Counted from the first letter of the stretch, positions 34,002-43,346 are shown. The stretch: 64,000 nt of DNA from Bog-532 sp963824545 (GCA_963824545.1 CAWGPP010000006.1:496001-560000), one strand, 5' to 3'. A program made the numbers and translations. Notes: generated by a model from the letters alone, not told the origin.

Positions 34002-35093
34002 TTAGCTACTTCCGGGAGGAGAGGCGATGGGCGCCGGGGAGCCGGGCGTGATGTCACCCGTGGGACCCGGCCCCGCCGGCGGGGACGCGGCGGGCGGGGG
34101 TCCGGTCACGAACTGGTCCCGGCTGACCCGCCGGCGGAATACGTAATAGGTCCAGCTCTGATAGGCCAGTACCAGCGGCAGGAAAATGATGACGACGACG
34201 GTCATCGCCTTGAGCGAATAAGGGTTGGACGCCGTGTTGTGCGCGGTGAGGTTGTAGGCCGGGTTGGTGCTCGACACCATCACGTTGGGGTACAGGCCGA
34301 CGAAGATCGACAAGATGCAGGCCGCCATCGTGATCGTGGTCGCGGTGAAGGCGAAGCCGTCGCGGCGCGCGGAGACCAGCCAGACCGCGGCCAGGACGGC
34401 GATGATGGCGAGCAACTCGAGCGGCCGGAGAAAGAAGGTGGTGCTGGACGTCACGTGCGTCCAGATGGCGAAGCCGACGACCGCGGCGGCGGTGAACGGG
34501 GCCACCGTGCGGGCGATCCGCCGGGAACGTTCGTGCATGTCGCCGGTGGTTTTGAGGGACAGGAATGTCGCGCCGTGCAGCAGGCAGATCAGCACCAGCG
34601 TGACCCCGGTGAACAGCGCGTATGGCTGCAACAGGGTCCAGAACGACCCGGTGTAGTTCTGGGCGGAATTGATGGGCAGTCCGTGCAGCAGGTCGCCCAG
34701 GCCGACGCCGATCAGCAGCGGAGCCAGCAGGCTGGCCACGGTCAGCAGCACGTCCCAGGTGCGCCGCCAGCGGGCCGCATCGCGCTTGCCGCGGTACTCG
34801 AAGGCCACACCGCGGATGATCAGTGACGCCAGCAGCAGGGCCAGTGCAAGGTACAGCGCGGAGAACATGGTCGCGTACCAGCCGGGAAACGCGGCGAACA
34901 TGGCCGCCCCGGCGACGATCAGCCAGACCTCGTTGCCGTCCCACAGCGGGCCGATGGTGTTGATCGCGGCCCGGCGGCCTGCGTCGTCCTGGCCGACCAC
35001 GCTGTGCAGCATGCCGACGCCGAAGTCGAACCCCTCGAGGATGAAAAAGCCGGTCCACAGAACCGCGATGACGATGAACCAGAACGGCACCAT
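34002..35093 (-). CDS. cydB: Cytochrome bd ubiquinol/menaquinol oxidase subunit II
   Basis: The 363-residue membrane protein has the CydB signature FWFIVIAVLWTGFFILEGFDFGVGML, then WDGNEVWLIVAGAAMFAAFPGWYATMFSALYLALALLL, with eight to nine helices. The C-terminal 35 residues are Pro/Gly/Ala-rich, unlike typical CydB. It starts 7 bp after the cydA stop and is followed by the GMC gene. With CydA it forms the non-pumping high-affinity terminal oxidase. Confidence 0.95.
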   Translation of the reverse strand: MVPFWFIVIAVLWTGFFILEGFDFGVGMLHSVVGQDDAGRRAAINTIGPLWDGNEVWLIVAGAAMFAAFPGWYATMFSALYLALALLLASLIIRGVAFEYRGKRDAARWRRTWDVLLTVASLLAPLLIGVGLGDLLHGLPINSAQNYTGSFWTLLQPYALFTGVTLVLICLLHGATFLSLKTTGDMHERSRRIARTVAPFTAAAVVGFAIWTHVTSSTTFFLRPLELLAIIAVLAAVWLVSARRDGFAFTATTITMAACILSIFVGLYPNVMVSSTNPAYNLTAHNTASNPYSLKAMTVVVIIFLPLVLAYQSWTYYVFRRRVSRDQFVTGPPPAASPPAGPGPTGDITPGSPAPIASPPGSS

Positions 35094-35100
35094 GATGACC

Positions 35101-36483
35101 TCAGTACTGAACAGCTGGAACGGGCGCGTCGGCCTCGGCGGCGGCGCGCGCGGGCGGGAGCTGGTCGCGTGAGTAGCGCAGCATGAGCAACAGGTCGACG
35201 GTGCCGAGCGTCCCGTACAGCAGGACGAATCCCACCACGCTGATCCACAGCCAGGTGGTGCCGACGGTCGGCGAGATCCCGTTCTTGGTGAGCATGATGC
35301 CCTGCACGATCCAGGGCTGCCGGCCGCTTTCGGTCAGCAGCCAGCCCGCGGTGTTCATCAGGAACGGCAGCACCGCACCCCATACCGCCACCCACAAGAA
35401 CCGCCGGGATGTCGCGAGTTTCTCGCGCCGGACCAGCCAGAGCCCCCACAGGGCGATCAGCAGGACCAGGGCGCCGAGGTAGGCCATGACCCGCATAGAC
35501 CAGTACTGGATGAACACGTCCGGCACGTAGTAGCCGGGCCCGAACTGCTTGGTGTACTGCGACTGGAGCGGGTTCAGGCCGACCACCTTGCCGTTCCAGT
35601 GGTTGGTGGCCAGCAGCGACAGCAGGTGCGGGATCTCGATGATCTGGGTCGGGGTCTGGTCCTGGTTGCCGCCGCCGATCTGGAAGAGCGAGAACGAGCA
35701 CGGCTGGCAGGTGGTCCACTGCGCCTCGGCGGCCGCGATCTTCATCGGCTGGTACTGGCCCTCGATCACCCCGAGCTCGTCGCCGACCAGCAAGGTGAAC
35801 AGCATGGCCGGGACCAGGACGATGAGCGCCAGCCGCGCCGACCGGGTGAACACCTCCCGGTCGCCGCCGTGCCTGAGCTGCCACGCGGAGACCGCCAGCA
35901 TGATGACGGCGCCGGTGACCAGCGACACGAAGATGACCTTCGAGTATCCCCACACGAACACCGGGTTGGTGAACACCGCCCAGATGTCGTCCAGCTGGGG
36001 CTTCCCGCTGACCATCTTGTAGCCAACGGGATGCTGCATCCAGGAGTTGGCCGCCAGGATGAACGCCGCCGACAGCATGCTGCCCAGCGTGACCAGCCAG
36101 ATCGTGGCCAGGTGCACGCGGCGTGACAGCTTGTCCCAGCCGAATAGCCACAGCCCCAGGAACGTCGACTCCAGGAAGAACGCGGCCAGTCCCTCCATCG
36201 CCAGCGGGGCGCCGAAGATGTTCCCGACCAGCCGGGAGTACCCCCCCCAGTTCATCCCGAACTCGAACTCCTGCACGAGGCCGGTCACCACGCCGATCGC
36301 CACATTGATGACCAGCAGGACGCCGAAGAACTTGGTCAGCCGCAGGTACTCATCACGCTTCGTCCGGTACCACGCCGTCTGCAGCAACGCGGTCAACAAG
36401 GCCAGCCCGATCGTCACCGGGACGAAAAAGAAATGGTTGATCGACGTAAACGCGAACTGCCACCGCGCAAGGTCGAGCGCCAT
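35101..36483 (-). CDS. cydA: Cytochrome bd ubiquinol/menaquinol oxidase subunit I
   Basis: The 460-residue subunit carries the haem and quinol sites. The N-terminal haem ligand is His17 in WQFAFTSINHFFFVP. NSWMQHPVGYK, LLVGDELGVIEGQYQPMKIAAAEA and the haem-ligand methionine region WSMRVMAYLGA follow. The Q-loop is short, as in Gram-positive enzymes. GGAGGAGG is well placed before ATG 36483. It leads the cydA-cydB-GMC operon. The promoter lies in the 485-bp gap toward GH15, with palindrome 10 at 201 bp upstream and a 28-bp duplication. Confidence 0.96.
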   Translation of the reverse strand: MALDLARWQFAFTSINHFFFVPVTIGLALLTALLQTAWYRTKRDEYLRLTKFFGVLLVINVAIGVVTGLVQEFEFGMNWGGYSRLVGNIFGAPLAMEGLAAFFLESTFLGLWLFGWDKLSRRVHLATIWLVTLGSMLSAAFILAANSWMQHPVGYKMVSGKPQLDDIWAVFTNPVFVWGYSKVIFVSLVTGAVIMLAVSAWQLRHGGDREVFTRSARLALIVLVPAMLFTLLVGDELGVIEGQYQPMKIAAAEAQWTTCQPCSFSLFQIGGGNQDQTPTQIIEIPHLLSLLATNHWNGKVVGLNPLQSQYTKQFGPGYYVPDVFIQYWSMRVMAYLGALVLLIALWGLWLVRREKLATSRRFLWVAVWGAVLPFLMNTAGWLLTESGRQPWIVQGIMLTKNGISPTVGTTWLWISVVGFVLLYGTLGTVDLLLMLRYSRDQLPPARAAAEADAPVPAVQY

Positions 36484-36684
36484 CCGTACCTCCTCCGGCC
36501 ACCAAAGCTTCGGGGCGATTGGCCGCGCATGAAACGGCAGCCGCTGGTCAGGAGTTAACTTCGGCCGGCACGCCGTTCCGCGAGGCGGCCGTGCCGCTTT
36601 GCTGCGCATTAGCAGACATGACAGACGCCCATCCTGCCCGTTGGGCTACGACCATCACTTTGGCCGTGGCGGCGCGGCCGGGCA

Positions 36685-36701
36685 TCACCCTGCCTGGGTG
36701 A
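36685..36701. promoter_or_regulatory. Regulon palindrome 10 (TCACCC-TGCCT-GGGTGA)
   Basis: Perfect copy on the cydA side of the cydA/GH15 divergent gap, 201 bp from the cydA start. This is further than usual, so a long leader is possible. Confidence 0.78.
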
Positions 36702-36748
36702 TTACCCCCGCCGCGGTCCGCCTGGGTGATTACCCCCGCCGCGGTCCG
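36693..36748. repeat. 28-bp perfect tandem duplication carrying a GGGTGA half-site
   Basis: CCTGGGTGATTACC starts both copies (36693-36720 and 36721-36748). The first copy overlaps the right arm of palindrome 10, so the duplication adds an extra half-site 28 bp away, close to three helical turns. Confidence 0.9.
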
Positions 36749-36790
36749 GTCGGCCTCAGCGATCCACCCGGCCCCGTGGCCGCACGCAGA

Positions 36791-36807
36791 TCACCCAGGA
36801 GGGGTGA
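36791..36807. promoter_or_regulatory. Regulon palindrome 11 (TCACCC-AGGAG-GGGTGA)
   Basis: Perfect copy on the GH15 side of the divergent gap, 161 bp upstream of the GH15 start. The intervening 36808-36968 holds no clear gene. Confidence 0.8.
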
Positions 36808-36968
36808 AGCGACCGGGAGCCGCTAGCGCCAGATTGTGCGTGTGGGCGAACGCAACGAGGTGATCGTCGTCGCGCACGAGGCCGGATGGCCTGAGCGCCC
36901 CCGTCAACGACGACGAAATGAGGGCAAATGCCTGACGTTCCTGTCCAGACCGCAATGGGCAGGCCCAG

Positions 36969-38861
36969 ATGAGCCTGTTCCCGCCGATCGCCGATTACGG
37001 ATTCCTGTCGAACTGCGAGCAGAGCTGCCTGATCGCGCCGGACGGGTCGGTCGAATGGCTGTGCCTGCCGCGTCCAGATTCCCCGAGTGTCTTCGGGGCG
37101 CTGCTGGACCGGACCGCGGGCATATTCCGGTTCGGTCCCACCACCACGCAGGTTCCGCAGCATCGCCGGTACGTGCCCGGGACGATGGTGCTGGAAACGA
37201 CCTGGCAGACCCAGACGGGCTGGATGACCGTCCAGGACTTCCTGGCCATCGGACCGGTCCAGCACGAGGCGCGGCGGCCGGACTACCGTCGGGCTCCGGC
37301 TGATTTCGGCGCCGTCGGCGCGCTGGTGCGGATCGCGACGTGCATCAGCGGCCGGGTCGAGGCCGTGGTGAACTGCGGCCCGGTCTTTAATTACGGGGCC
37401 GTCGGCGGCACGTGGAGCTATCAGGGCGATGGGTACGACGCGATGACCATCGCCGCCGCGGAGGGGGACGTACAGCTCGGCGTGGCCGGCAGCATCCCGC
37501 TCGGCGTGCTGGGCGCCCGCTGTTACGGCCGCACGACGCTCACCCCGGGGCAGTCGGCGTTCGTCGCTCTCACCTGGGGAGATGCCAAAGCCCCAGCTAG
37601 CCAGGACGAGGCGTTCAGCGCGCTGAGCACGACCGTCGATTTCTGGCGTGACTGGCTGAGCTCGGCGAAGATCCCCGACCACCCGTGGAAGCCGTACCTG
37701 GACCGCAGCGCGCTGACCCTGAAAGGGCTCAGCTACGCGCCCACCGGCGCGATCATGGCCGCGGCGACGACCTCGCTGCCGGAAACGCCCGGCGGCGCGC
37801 GGAACTGGGATTACCGGTTCACCTGGATCCGGGACTCGGCGTTCATGCTCCGCTCGCTGTACCGCCTGGGTTTTGATTGGGAGGCGATCGAGTACTGGGG
37901 CTTCGTCCTGGACGCGGTCACCGGCGGGGATCTCAGCCGCCGGCCCGAGCTGCAGATCATGTACGGCATCGGCGGGGAACGCGACCTGACCGAGCGGACC
38001 CTCGATCACCTGTCCGGGTGGCGCGGGGCGCGCCCGGTCCGGGTCGGCAACGGCGCCTGGAATCAGCAGCAGCACGACGTGTGGGGCATGATCATCGACG
38101 CGCTGGACGTCCAGTTCCGGCAGGGAGCTAGCCAGATCGTGGCACCGGTGTGGGAGGGGCTGGCCGGATTCGTCGACGCGGCTCTGCAGCACTGGCGCGA
38201 GCCCGACCAGGGCATCTGGGAAGTCCGTGGCGACCCCAAGCACTTCACGGCGTCGAAGGCGATGTGCTGGGTGGCGGCCGCGCGCGGCGCCGATCTCGCC
38301 GCGGAGCGGGGCGAGGCCGACCGCGCCCAGCGCTGGCGGGCGGGGGCCGACGAGATCAAGTCCGAGGTGCTGGACAAGGGTGTGTCCGACCGGGGGGTAT
38401 TCCGGCAGCACTACGAGACCGACGATCTCGACGCCTCACTGCTGCTGCTGCCCATCATGGGGTTCCTGCCCCCGGACGACAAGCGTGTCCAGGCGACCGT
38501 GCTGGCCATCGCCGACGAGCTGACCCAGGACGGCCTGGTCCTGCGGTACAAGGTAGAGGGAACCGACACCGGGTTCTCCGGCGAGGAAGGCACCTTCACC
38601 ATCTGCTCCTTCTGGCTGGTGACCGCGCTGGCTATGATCGGTGAGACCGAACGCGCGCGCGCCCTGTGCCAGAAACTGCTGTCGTTCGCCGGGCCGCTGC
38701 AGCTCTACGCGGAAGAGATAGACGCGACGACCGGCCAGCATCTCGGCAATTTCCCGCAGGCGTTCACGCACCTGGCGCTGATCGAAGCCGTATCGCTGCT
38801 CATCGAGTCCGACCACGCAGGCAACACCGGCCCTTCATACAACCCGCCCCCCGTTATATAG
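36969..38861 (+). CDS. GH15 family glycoside hydrolase (glucoamylase/trehalase-like)
   Basis: The 630-residue protein has the N-terminal beta-sandwich (DYGFLSNCEQSCLIAPDGSVEWLCLPRPDSPSVFGALLD) and the (alpha/alpha)6 barrel. WDYRFTWIRDSAFML is the substrate-binding block, and DQGIWEVRGDPKHFTASKAMCWVA carries the catalytic Glu. GEEGTFTICSFWLVTALAMIGE is near the end. Actinobacterial members hydrolyse trehalose or terminal alpha-glucosyl residues. It is cytoplasmic, with no signal peptide. A truncated relative lies at 26397. The ribosome-binding site is weak. It is followed by a strong hairpin. Confidence 0.92.
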   Translation: MSLFPPIADYGFLSNCEQSCLIAPDGSVEWLCLPRPDSPSVFGALLDRTAGIFRFGPTTTQVPQHRRYVPGTMVLETTWQTQTGWMTVQDFLAIGPVQHEARRPDYRRAPADFGAVGALVRIATCISGRVEAVVNCGPVFNYGAVGGTWSYQGDGYDAMTIAAAEGDVQLGVAGSIPLGVLGARCYGRTTLTPGQSAFVALTWGDAKAPASQDEAFSALSTTVDFWRDWLSSAKIPDHPWKPYLDRSALTLKGLSYAPTGAIMAAATTSLPETPGGARNWDYRFTWIRDSAFMLRSLYRLGFDWEAIEYWGFVLDAVTGGDLSRRPELQIMYGIGGERDLTERTLDHLSGWRGARPVRVGNGAWNQQQHDVWGMIIDALDVQFRQGASQIVAPVWEGLAGFVDAALQHWREPDQGIWEVRGDPKHFTASKAMCWVAAARGADLAAERGEADRAQRWRAGADEIKSEVLDKGVSDRGVFRQHYETDDLDASLLLLPIMGFLPPDDKRVQATVLAIADELTQDGLVLRYKVEGTDTGFSGEEGTFTICSFWLVTALAMIGETERARALCQKLLSFAGPLQLYAEEIDATTGQHLGNFPQAFTHLALIEAVSLLIESDHAGNTGPSYNPPPVI

Positions 38862-38869
38862 AGGCGAAA

Positions 38870-38916
38870 CCCGGGCACCAGCCCCAACCGTTCGCTCAGG
38901 TGGGGCTGGTGCCGGG
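38870..38916 (+). terminator. Hairpin terminator after GH15
   Basis: A stem of 16 pairs with one bulged G (38870-38886 with 38901-38916) begins 9 bp after the stop codon. No U-run. Confidence 0.75.
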
Positions 38917-39056
38917 CGTCGTGATCAGGGCGGTACTTTCCTCGGTGCGCTCGGGCAGGAGCAACAGCGCGCCGGCGAGAAGTGCTGGTGGGGCACCGAC
39001 GGCGCCTGCGCCGTCGTCCCTGGGTACAGGGTGTCTCAGCCGCCCGGGCGGCTGAA

Positions 39057-39073
39057 TCACCCTCCCGGGGTGA
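39057..39073. promoter_or_regulatory. Regulon palindrome 12 (TCACCC-TCCCG-GGGTGA)
   Basis: Perfect copy only 34 bp upstream of the DUF202 pair, which leaves room for a very short leader. Confidence 0.8.
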
Positions 39074-39107
39074 ACCGCGGTCAACCGGGGGGCAGGAGTG
39101 TAGGTGA

Positions 39108-39473
39108 GTGGACAAGGTCCCGACGGACGAAGTTGAGCCGGACGCCCGGTTTACCTTCGCCAACGAGCGGACGTTCCTGGCCTGGAGCCGCACCGCGCTC
39201 GCGCTGGTCACCGCGGGGCTGGCCATCGCCCAGCTGCTGCCGCCCTTCCCGGGTGTCCCGTGGGGCCGGCGCATCATCGGCGCCCCGCTGATCCTGCTCG
39301 GCTCGGCCGTCGTGGTGATCAGCTACCTCGAATGGAACAGCAATCAGCGGGCGCTGCGCCGGGGCGAGCCCGTGGGCCACTCGCGGCTGCCCTGGATCCT
39401 CGCCGTGGCCATCGCGGTCATCGGGCTGATCGCCGTGGCGCTGTCTGTGCTGTCTGGGGTGACGCAGCATTGA
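39108..39473 (+). CDS. YidH/DUF202 family membrane protein
   Basis: The 121-residue protein has the DUF202 signature FANERTFLAWSRTALALVTAGLAIAQLL, then two more helices (IIGAPLILLGSAVVVISYLEW and ILAVAIAVIGLIAVALSVL). The function of the family is unknown. A GTG start with AGGAG upstream is used. Its stop overlaps the next start as TGATG, so the two DUF202 proteins are translationally coupled and may pair in the membrane. Confidence 0.9.
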   Translation: MDKVPTDEVEPDARFTFANERTFLAWSRTALALVTAGLAIAQLLPPFPGVPWGRRIIGAPLILLGSAVVVISYLEWNSNQRALRRGEPVGHSRLPWILAVAIAVIGLIAVALSVLSGVTQH

Positions 39474-39787
39474 TGGCGCCCGCGGACGATCTGGAGGATA
39501 TCGATCCTGGGCTGGCGCGGCAGAGGACCGCGCTTTCCTGGACGCGGACGGCGATCTCGTTCGGGGCGCTGGGAGCCGTCATCCTCAAGAGCCGGCCGTA
39601 CGCGGGAATCCCGATCCTGCTTCTCAGTGCGCTGATCTGGCAGCTGGGCCAGCTAGCCAGCGCCTCGGATCCGGGACGTTCCCGGTCCCGCCGCCTGCTG
39701 CTGATCGCCGTGGCCATCACCGGCGTGTCGATCGTCGCGCTGGTGCTGGCCCTGCTCGGCCCCGAGCCCCACGGCCTGCAGCTTTGA
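39473..39787 (+). CDS. DUF202 family membrane protein, partner of the preceding gene
   Basis: The 104-residue protein has the same family start (DPGLARQRTALSWTRTAISFGALGA) and three helices. Its ATG shares the A of the upstream TGA. It ends 133 bp before the convergent GH63 stop; that gap shows no clear terminator. Confidence 0.88.
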   Translation: MAPADDLEDIDPGLARQRTALSWTRTAISFGALGAVILKSRPYAGIPILLLSALIWQLGQLASASDPGRSRSRRLLLIAVAITGVSIVALVLALLGPEPHGLQL

Positions 39788-39920
39788 CCCGGCACCACTT
39801 CACTACGCGCCCCGTCACCGTACCCATCCCGAAGAAGAATCGAGCGGGTTCAGCCACCTGTAACGGGCTGCCGCCGGCCTTCTTGATCGGGCGGAATTTT
39901 CCGCAGCTGCTGGCTGCTCG

Positions 39921-42662
39921 TCATTGCTGGGCCTTGCCTGCTTCGCCGCGCAGGACGTCTCCGAGGGGGCGGGCGGCGCCGTGGCGGCGCAGGATCACGT
40001 CGGCGATCAGGCCGGTCCACCCGGTCTGGTGGAACGCGCCGATCGCGGCGCCGTTGTCGCCGTGGAAGTACTCGCTGAAGATCAGGTTGTCTTTCCAGGC
40101 CGGATCGGTTTGCATCTTCTCGGTCCCGCCGAAGCAGGCCCGCCGCCCGTCCGCGCCCCGGGTGAATAGCGAGATCAGCCGGTCCTGCAGGTCGGCGATG
40201 ATCAGGTCCAGGGGGAGCCGGTGACCGGAGCCGGTCGGGTATTCGACTTCGAAGTCATCGCCGTAGAACCGGGAGTAGCGTTCGAGCGATTCGACCACCA
40301 GGTAGTTGACCGGCATCCAGATCGGGCCGCGCCAGTTGGAGTTGCCGCCGAACATGGAGGTGGTCGATTCGGCCGGCTCATAGTCGATGGAGGATGAGTA
40401 GCCTTCGGCGTCGAAGGAGTAGGGGTGCTCGCGGTGGTAGGCCGACACCGCGCGCAGCCCGTGCGGGGACAGGAATTCGCTTTCGTCGAACAGCTTGGCG
40501 AACAGCCGCTCCAGCTGGGCGGGCCGGGCCACCGACAGCAGCAGCCGCTGCCCGGCGCCCTGGCCGCGCAGCTGCGGGGTCTCGGCCAGCTTGTCGATGT
40601 CCCCGACCTGCTTGTGCAGGAACCGCATGAACTGCTTGTTCATGGTCATCGCGTTGTGCAGCATGTCACCATCGAGGACCCCGGCGGCCAGCGCCGGGAT
40701 GATCCCGACCATGGAGTGCACCTTGACCGGGACGGTGTAGCCGGACGGGGTGACCAGCCGGTCGTAGAAGAACCCGTCGGCGTCGTCCCATAGGCCTTGT
40801 TCGTCCAGCGCGGTGCGGATGCCCGCGAAGTGCTCCATGAACTTCAGCACCAGATCCTGCCCCTGCTGCTGCTGCCCCTGATGGCCGGACCGGTTCAGCA
40901 CGGCGGCGATCGTGCCCAGCGCCAGCGCGTAGGCGCCCATCCAGCCGGTGGCATCAGATTGTTCCAGGGTGTAGCCGGCCGGCAGGTGGGAGCGGTCGAT
41001 CGGGCCGATGTTGTCCAGGCCGAGGAAGCCGCCCTCGAAGACGTTGTTGCCGTTGGCGTCCTCCCGGTTGACCCACCAGGTGAAGTTGACCAGCAGCTTG
41101 GCGAAGACCCGGGCCAGGAAGCCGAGGTCGCGGCCGCCGTCGATGGCCCAGACCTGCAGCGCCGCCCACGCGTGCACCGGCGGGTTGACGTCCCCGAAGT
41201 CCCACTCATACGCCGGCAGCGCCCCCTGCGGGTGCTGGAACCACTCCCGGCAGATCAAGATCAGCTGGTACTTGGCGAACGCCGGGTCCAGGTGCGCCAG
41301 CGGGACGGTGTGGAAGGCCAGGTCCCACGCGGCGAACCAGGGATACTCCCACTTATCGGGCATCGAGATGATGTCGAACCCGTCGAAGTTGCGCCACCGG
41401 GAGTTCCGCCCGTTCTTCCGCACCTCGGGCGGGGCCGGCTGGCCCGGGTCGCCGTCCAGCCACCGGGCGACGTCATAGTAGAACAGCTGCTTGCTCCACA
41501 GCATCCCCGCGGACGCCTGCCGCAGCACCAGCGCCTCATCCGCGCTCGCCCCGGCCGGCGTCAGCTCCGCGTAAAACTCATCGGCCTCCGCCTTGCGCTG
41601 GCCCATCACCTGATCGAAGTCCTTGCCCAGCGCGGCCGCCGCCTGCGCCTTGGTGCGCTGCTTCCCGCCGGCGGCCGGCCGCAGCCGCAGCCGGAGCTCG
41701 GCGGTCTGCCCGGCCGGCACGGTGACCTGGTACCAGAACGCGCACTTGGTGCCCGCGCCGACCGGGTTGACCGTGGCCGCGCCGCGGGTCACGTGATCGT
41801 TGATGCCGTCCTTGGGATACGGCGTGACCGCCTCCCCGCCATACAGCCCGGCGAAGTTGGTCTCGTTCTCGCAGAACAGCAGCTGTGGGCCGGCGCCATC
41901 CGGGCCGGGCGCGGCGATCAGCTCCAGCGTGCCCGCGAACGGATGGTCGATCGTGACCGACCGGTCTCCCGAGGCCCGCAGCCCCGGCCGCGGCTCCGTC
42001 TCCTCGCTATCCCAGGACCAGGTGTTGCGGAACCAGGCCGTCGGCAGCACATGCAGCGTGCTGGCCTCCGGCCCGGCGTTGGTGACCTGGATCGCCATCA
42101 GCAGGTCATCCGGGCCGGCCTTGGCGTAGTGCACCTCGGTGATCCAGTACCGGTCCTCGCCGAACGCGCCGGTATCCAGCAGCTCATACTCCGGCTCGTA
42201 CCGGCTCCGGCGGGCGTTGACATCGATCAGTTCCTGGTAGGGGTACGGGCCTTGGGGGTAGTGGTAGCGCCACCGGTTCCAGGCGTGGCTGGGCACGGCG
42301 TCCAGGTACCACCAGTACTCCTTGACGTCCTCGCCGTGGTTGCCCTGCGGGCCGGTCAGCCCGAACGCCCGCTCCTTCAGGATCGGATCCCGCCCGTTCC
42401 ATAGCGCCAGGGAAAGGCACAGCCGCTGCTCGATATCACAGAACCCGGCCAGGCCATCCTCCCCCCACCGGTAGGCCCTGGACCGCGCCTGGTCGTGCGG
42501 CAGGTGATCCCACGCGTTGCCGTCGGCACTGTAATCCTCCCGGACCGTGCCCCACTGCCGCTCGCTCACGTACGGCCCCCACCGGTACCAGTCGGTACCC
42601 GGCGTGCGCAGCCCGTCCTCCAGCCGCCCGAACCCATTCACCCGATCCCGCTCAGCACTCAC
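39921..42662 (-). CDS. GH63-like glucosidase (MGH1J/glucosylglycerate-hydrolase type)
   Basis: The 913-residue protein has an N-terminal beta domain (WGPYVSERQWGTVREDYSADGNAWDHLPHDQARSRAYRWGEDG) and a large (alpha/alpha)6 barrel. Blocks include EYPWFAAWDLAFHTVPLAHLDPAFAKYQL, GALPAYEWDFGDVNPPVHAWA and TSMFGGNSNWRGPIWMPVNYLVVE, typical of bacterial GH63. Likely substrates are glucosyl-linked compatible solutes or short alpha-glucosides. GTG 42662 with AAGGGG upstream is chosen; ATG 42746 in the same frame lacks a good site. The region is intact with no frameshift. Palindrome 13 lies 129 bp upstream. Confidence 0.9.
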   Translation of the reverse strand: MSAERDRVNGFGRLEDGLRTPGTDWYRWGPYVSERQWGTVREDYSADGNAWDHLPHDQARSRAYRWGEDGLAGFCDIEQRLCLSLALWNGRDPILKERAFGLTGPQGNHGEDVKEYWWYLDAVPSHAWNRWRYHYPQGPYPYQELIDVNARRSRYEPEYELLDTGAFGEDRYWITEVHYAKAGPDDLLMAIQVTNAGPEASTLHVLPTAWFRNTWSWDSEETEPRPGLRASGDRSVTIDHPFAGTLELIAAPGPDGAGPQLLFCENETNFAGLYGGEAVTPYPKDGINDHVTRGAATVNPVGAGTKCAFWYQVTVPAGQTAELRLRLRPAAGGKQRTKAQAAAALGKDFDQVMGQRKAEADEFYAELTPAGASADEALVLRQASAGMLWSKQLFYYDVARWLDGDPGQPAPPEVRKNGRNSRWRNFDGFDIISMPDKWEYPWFAAWDLAFHTVPLAHLDPAFAKYQLILICREWFQHPQGALPAYEWDFGDVNPPVHAWAALQVWAIDGGRDLGFLARVFAKLLVNFTWWVNREDANGNNVFEGGFLGLDNIGPIDRSHLPAGYTLEQSDATGWMGAYALALGTIAAVLNRSGHQGQQQQGQDLVLKFMEHFAGIRTALDEQGLWDDADGFFYDRLVTPSGYTVPVKVHSMVGIIPALAAGVLDGDMLHNAMTMNKQFMRFLHKQVGDIDKLAETPQLRGQGAGQRLLLSVARPAQLERLFAKLFDESEFLSPHGLRAVSAYHREHPYSFDAEGYSSSIDYEPAESTTSMFGGNSNWRGPIWMPVNYLVVESLERYSRFYGDDFEVEYPTGSGHRLPLDLIIADLQDRLISLFTRGADGRRACFGGTEKMQTDPAWKDNLIFSEYFHGDNGAAIGAFHQTGWTGLIADVILRRHGAARPLGDVLRGEAGKAQQ

Positions 42663-42791
42663 TGCCGACCCCTTCGCCTTGACGTACGGACATTCGTGTG
42701 GCGCCGACCTCAGGAACAGACGTGATCGTGGGGAACTGACGTTCATGGCTGGTCCCAATGTCTTTCTATGTGGGTGGACCGCATTAGCTCA

Positions 42792-42808
42792 TCACCTATT
42801 GCGGGTGA
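42792..42808. promoter_or_regulatory. Regulon palindrome 13 (TCACCT-ATTGC-GGGTGA)
   Basis: One deviation in the left arm; flanks extend the symmetry (CATCACC/GGGTGATG). It lies between the GH63 gene (129 bp) and the antiporter relic (94 bp). Confidence 0.72.
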
Positions 42809-42902
42809 TGATTCCGGCCTCCGGCCCGGCCACATTGAGGATGTGAGCTGGCGACACATGAACGGTTGACCAACGACGGCCGGCTGGCGACCGGAGGCTG
42901 GC

Positions 42903-43346
42903 GTGACGACAGCACAGATCCTGACCGGCTTCGGCCTGATTATCCTGCTGGCGGTCGGCTCTCAGGTGGTGGCCAGCCGGCTGCGCGTCCCCGCGCTCAT
43001 CGTGCTCCTACCGGCCGGTTTCACCGCGGGCGCGCTGACCATGGACGTCGACCCGCAGAAGCTGCTCGGCACGGCGTTCCAGCCGCTGGTGTCCCTGCCA
43101 GCTCGCACAGTTTCTGCTGAGCCTCGTGATCGGCCTGGCGGGCGGGGTAATCGGCACCGCGCTGCTCTGGCTGCTGCTGCGCAAGCTCCGGCTGAGCGAG
43201 GTGCTCGGCTGTTCCTGGTCCGCGCGGACGGGCATCTGATGGCCGCCACTCAGGCCGATACCCCGGTGCCACAGGCCGGCGACACCCTGGTGTCCCTGGG
43301 GCCGGTGCCGGTGGCGCAGGCCACAGACGGCCAGCTGCAGCGGTAG
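42903..43346 (+). pseudogene. Internally deleted Na+(K+)/H+ antiporter gene
   Basis: The frame starts like a CPA1-type antiporter (LTGFGLIILLAVGSQVVASRLRVPALIVLLPAGFTAGAL). Similarity then jumps to another frame (LLSLVIGLAGGVIGTALLWLLL from about 43100). It returns to the first frame for the C-terminal TrkA_C-like end (LFLVRADGHLM, PQAGDTLVSLGPVP). Most of the membrane domain is lost, so the product cannot be a transporter. Confidence 0.75.

Noticed and set aside
34045..34070. TCACCC sequence near the cydB 3' end
   Set aside because: Half-site inside coding sequence with no GGGTGA partner at 5-bp spacing.
36838..36935. Short gene between palindrome 11 and GH15 (VIVVAHEAGW peptide)
   Set aside because: About 30 residues with no ribosome-binding site and no family resemblance; more likely leader sequence.
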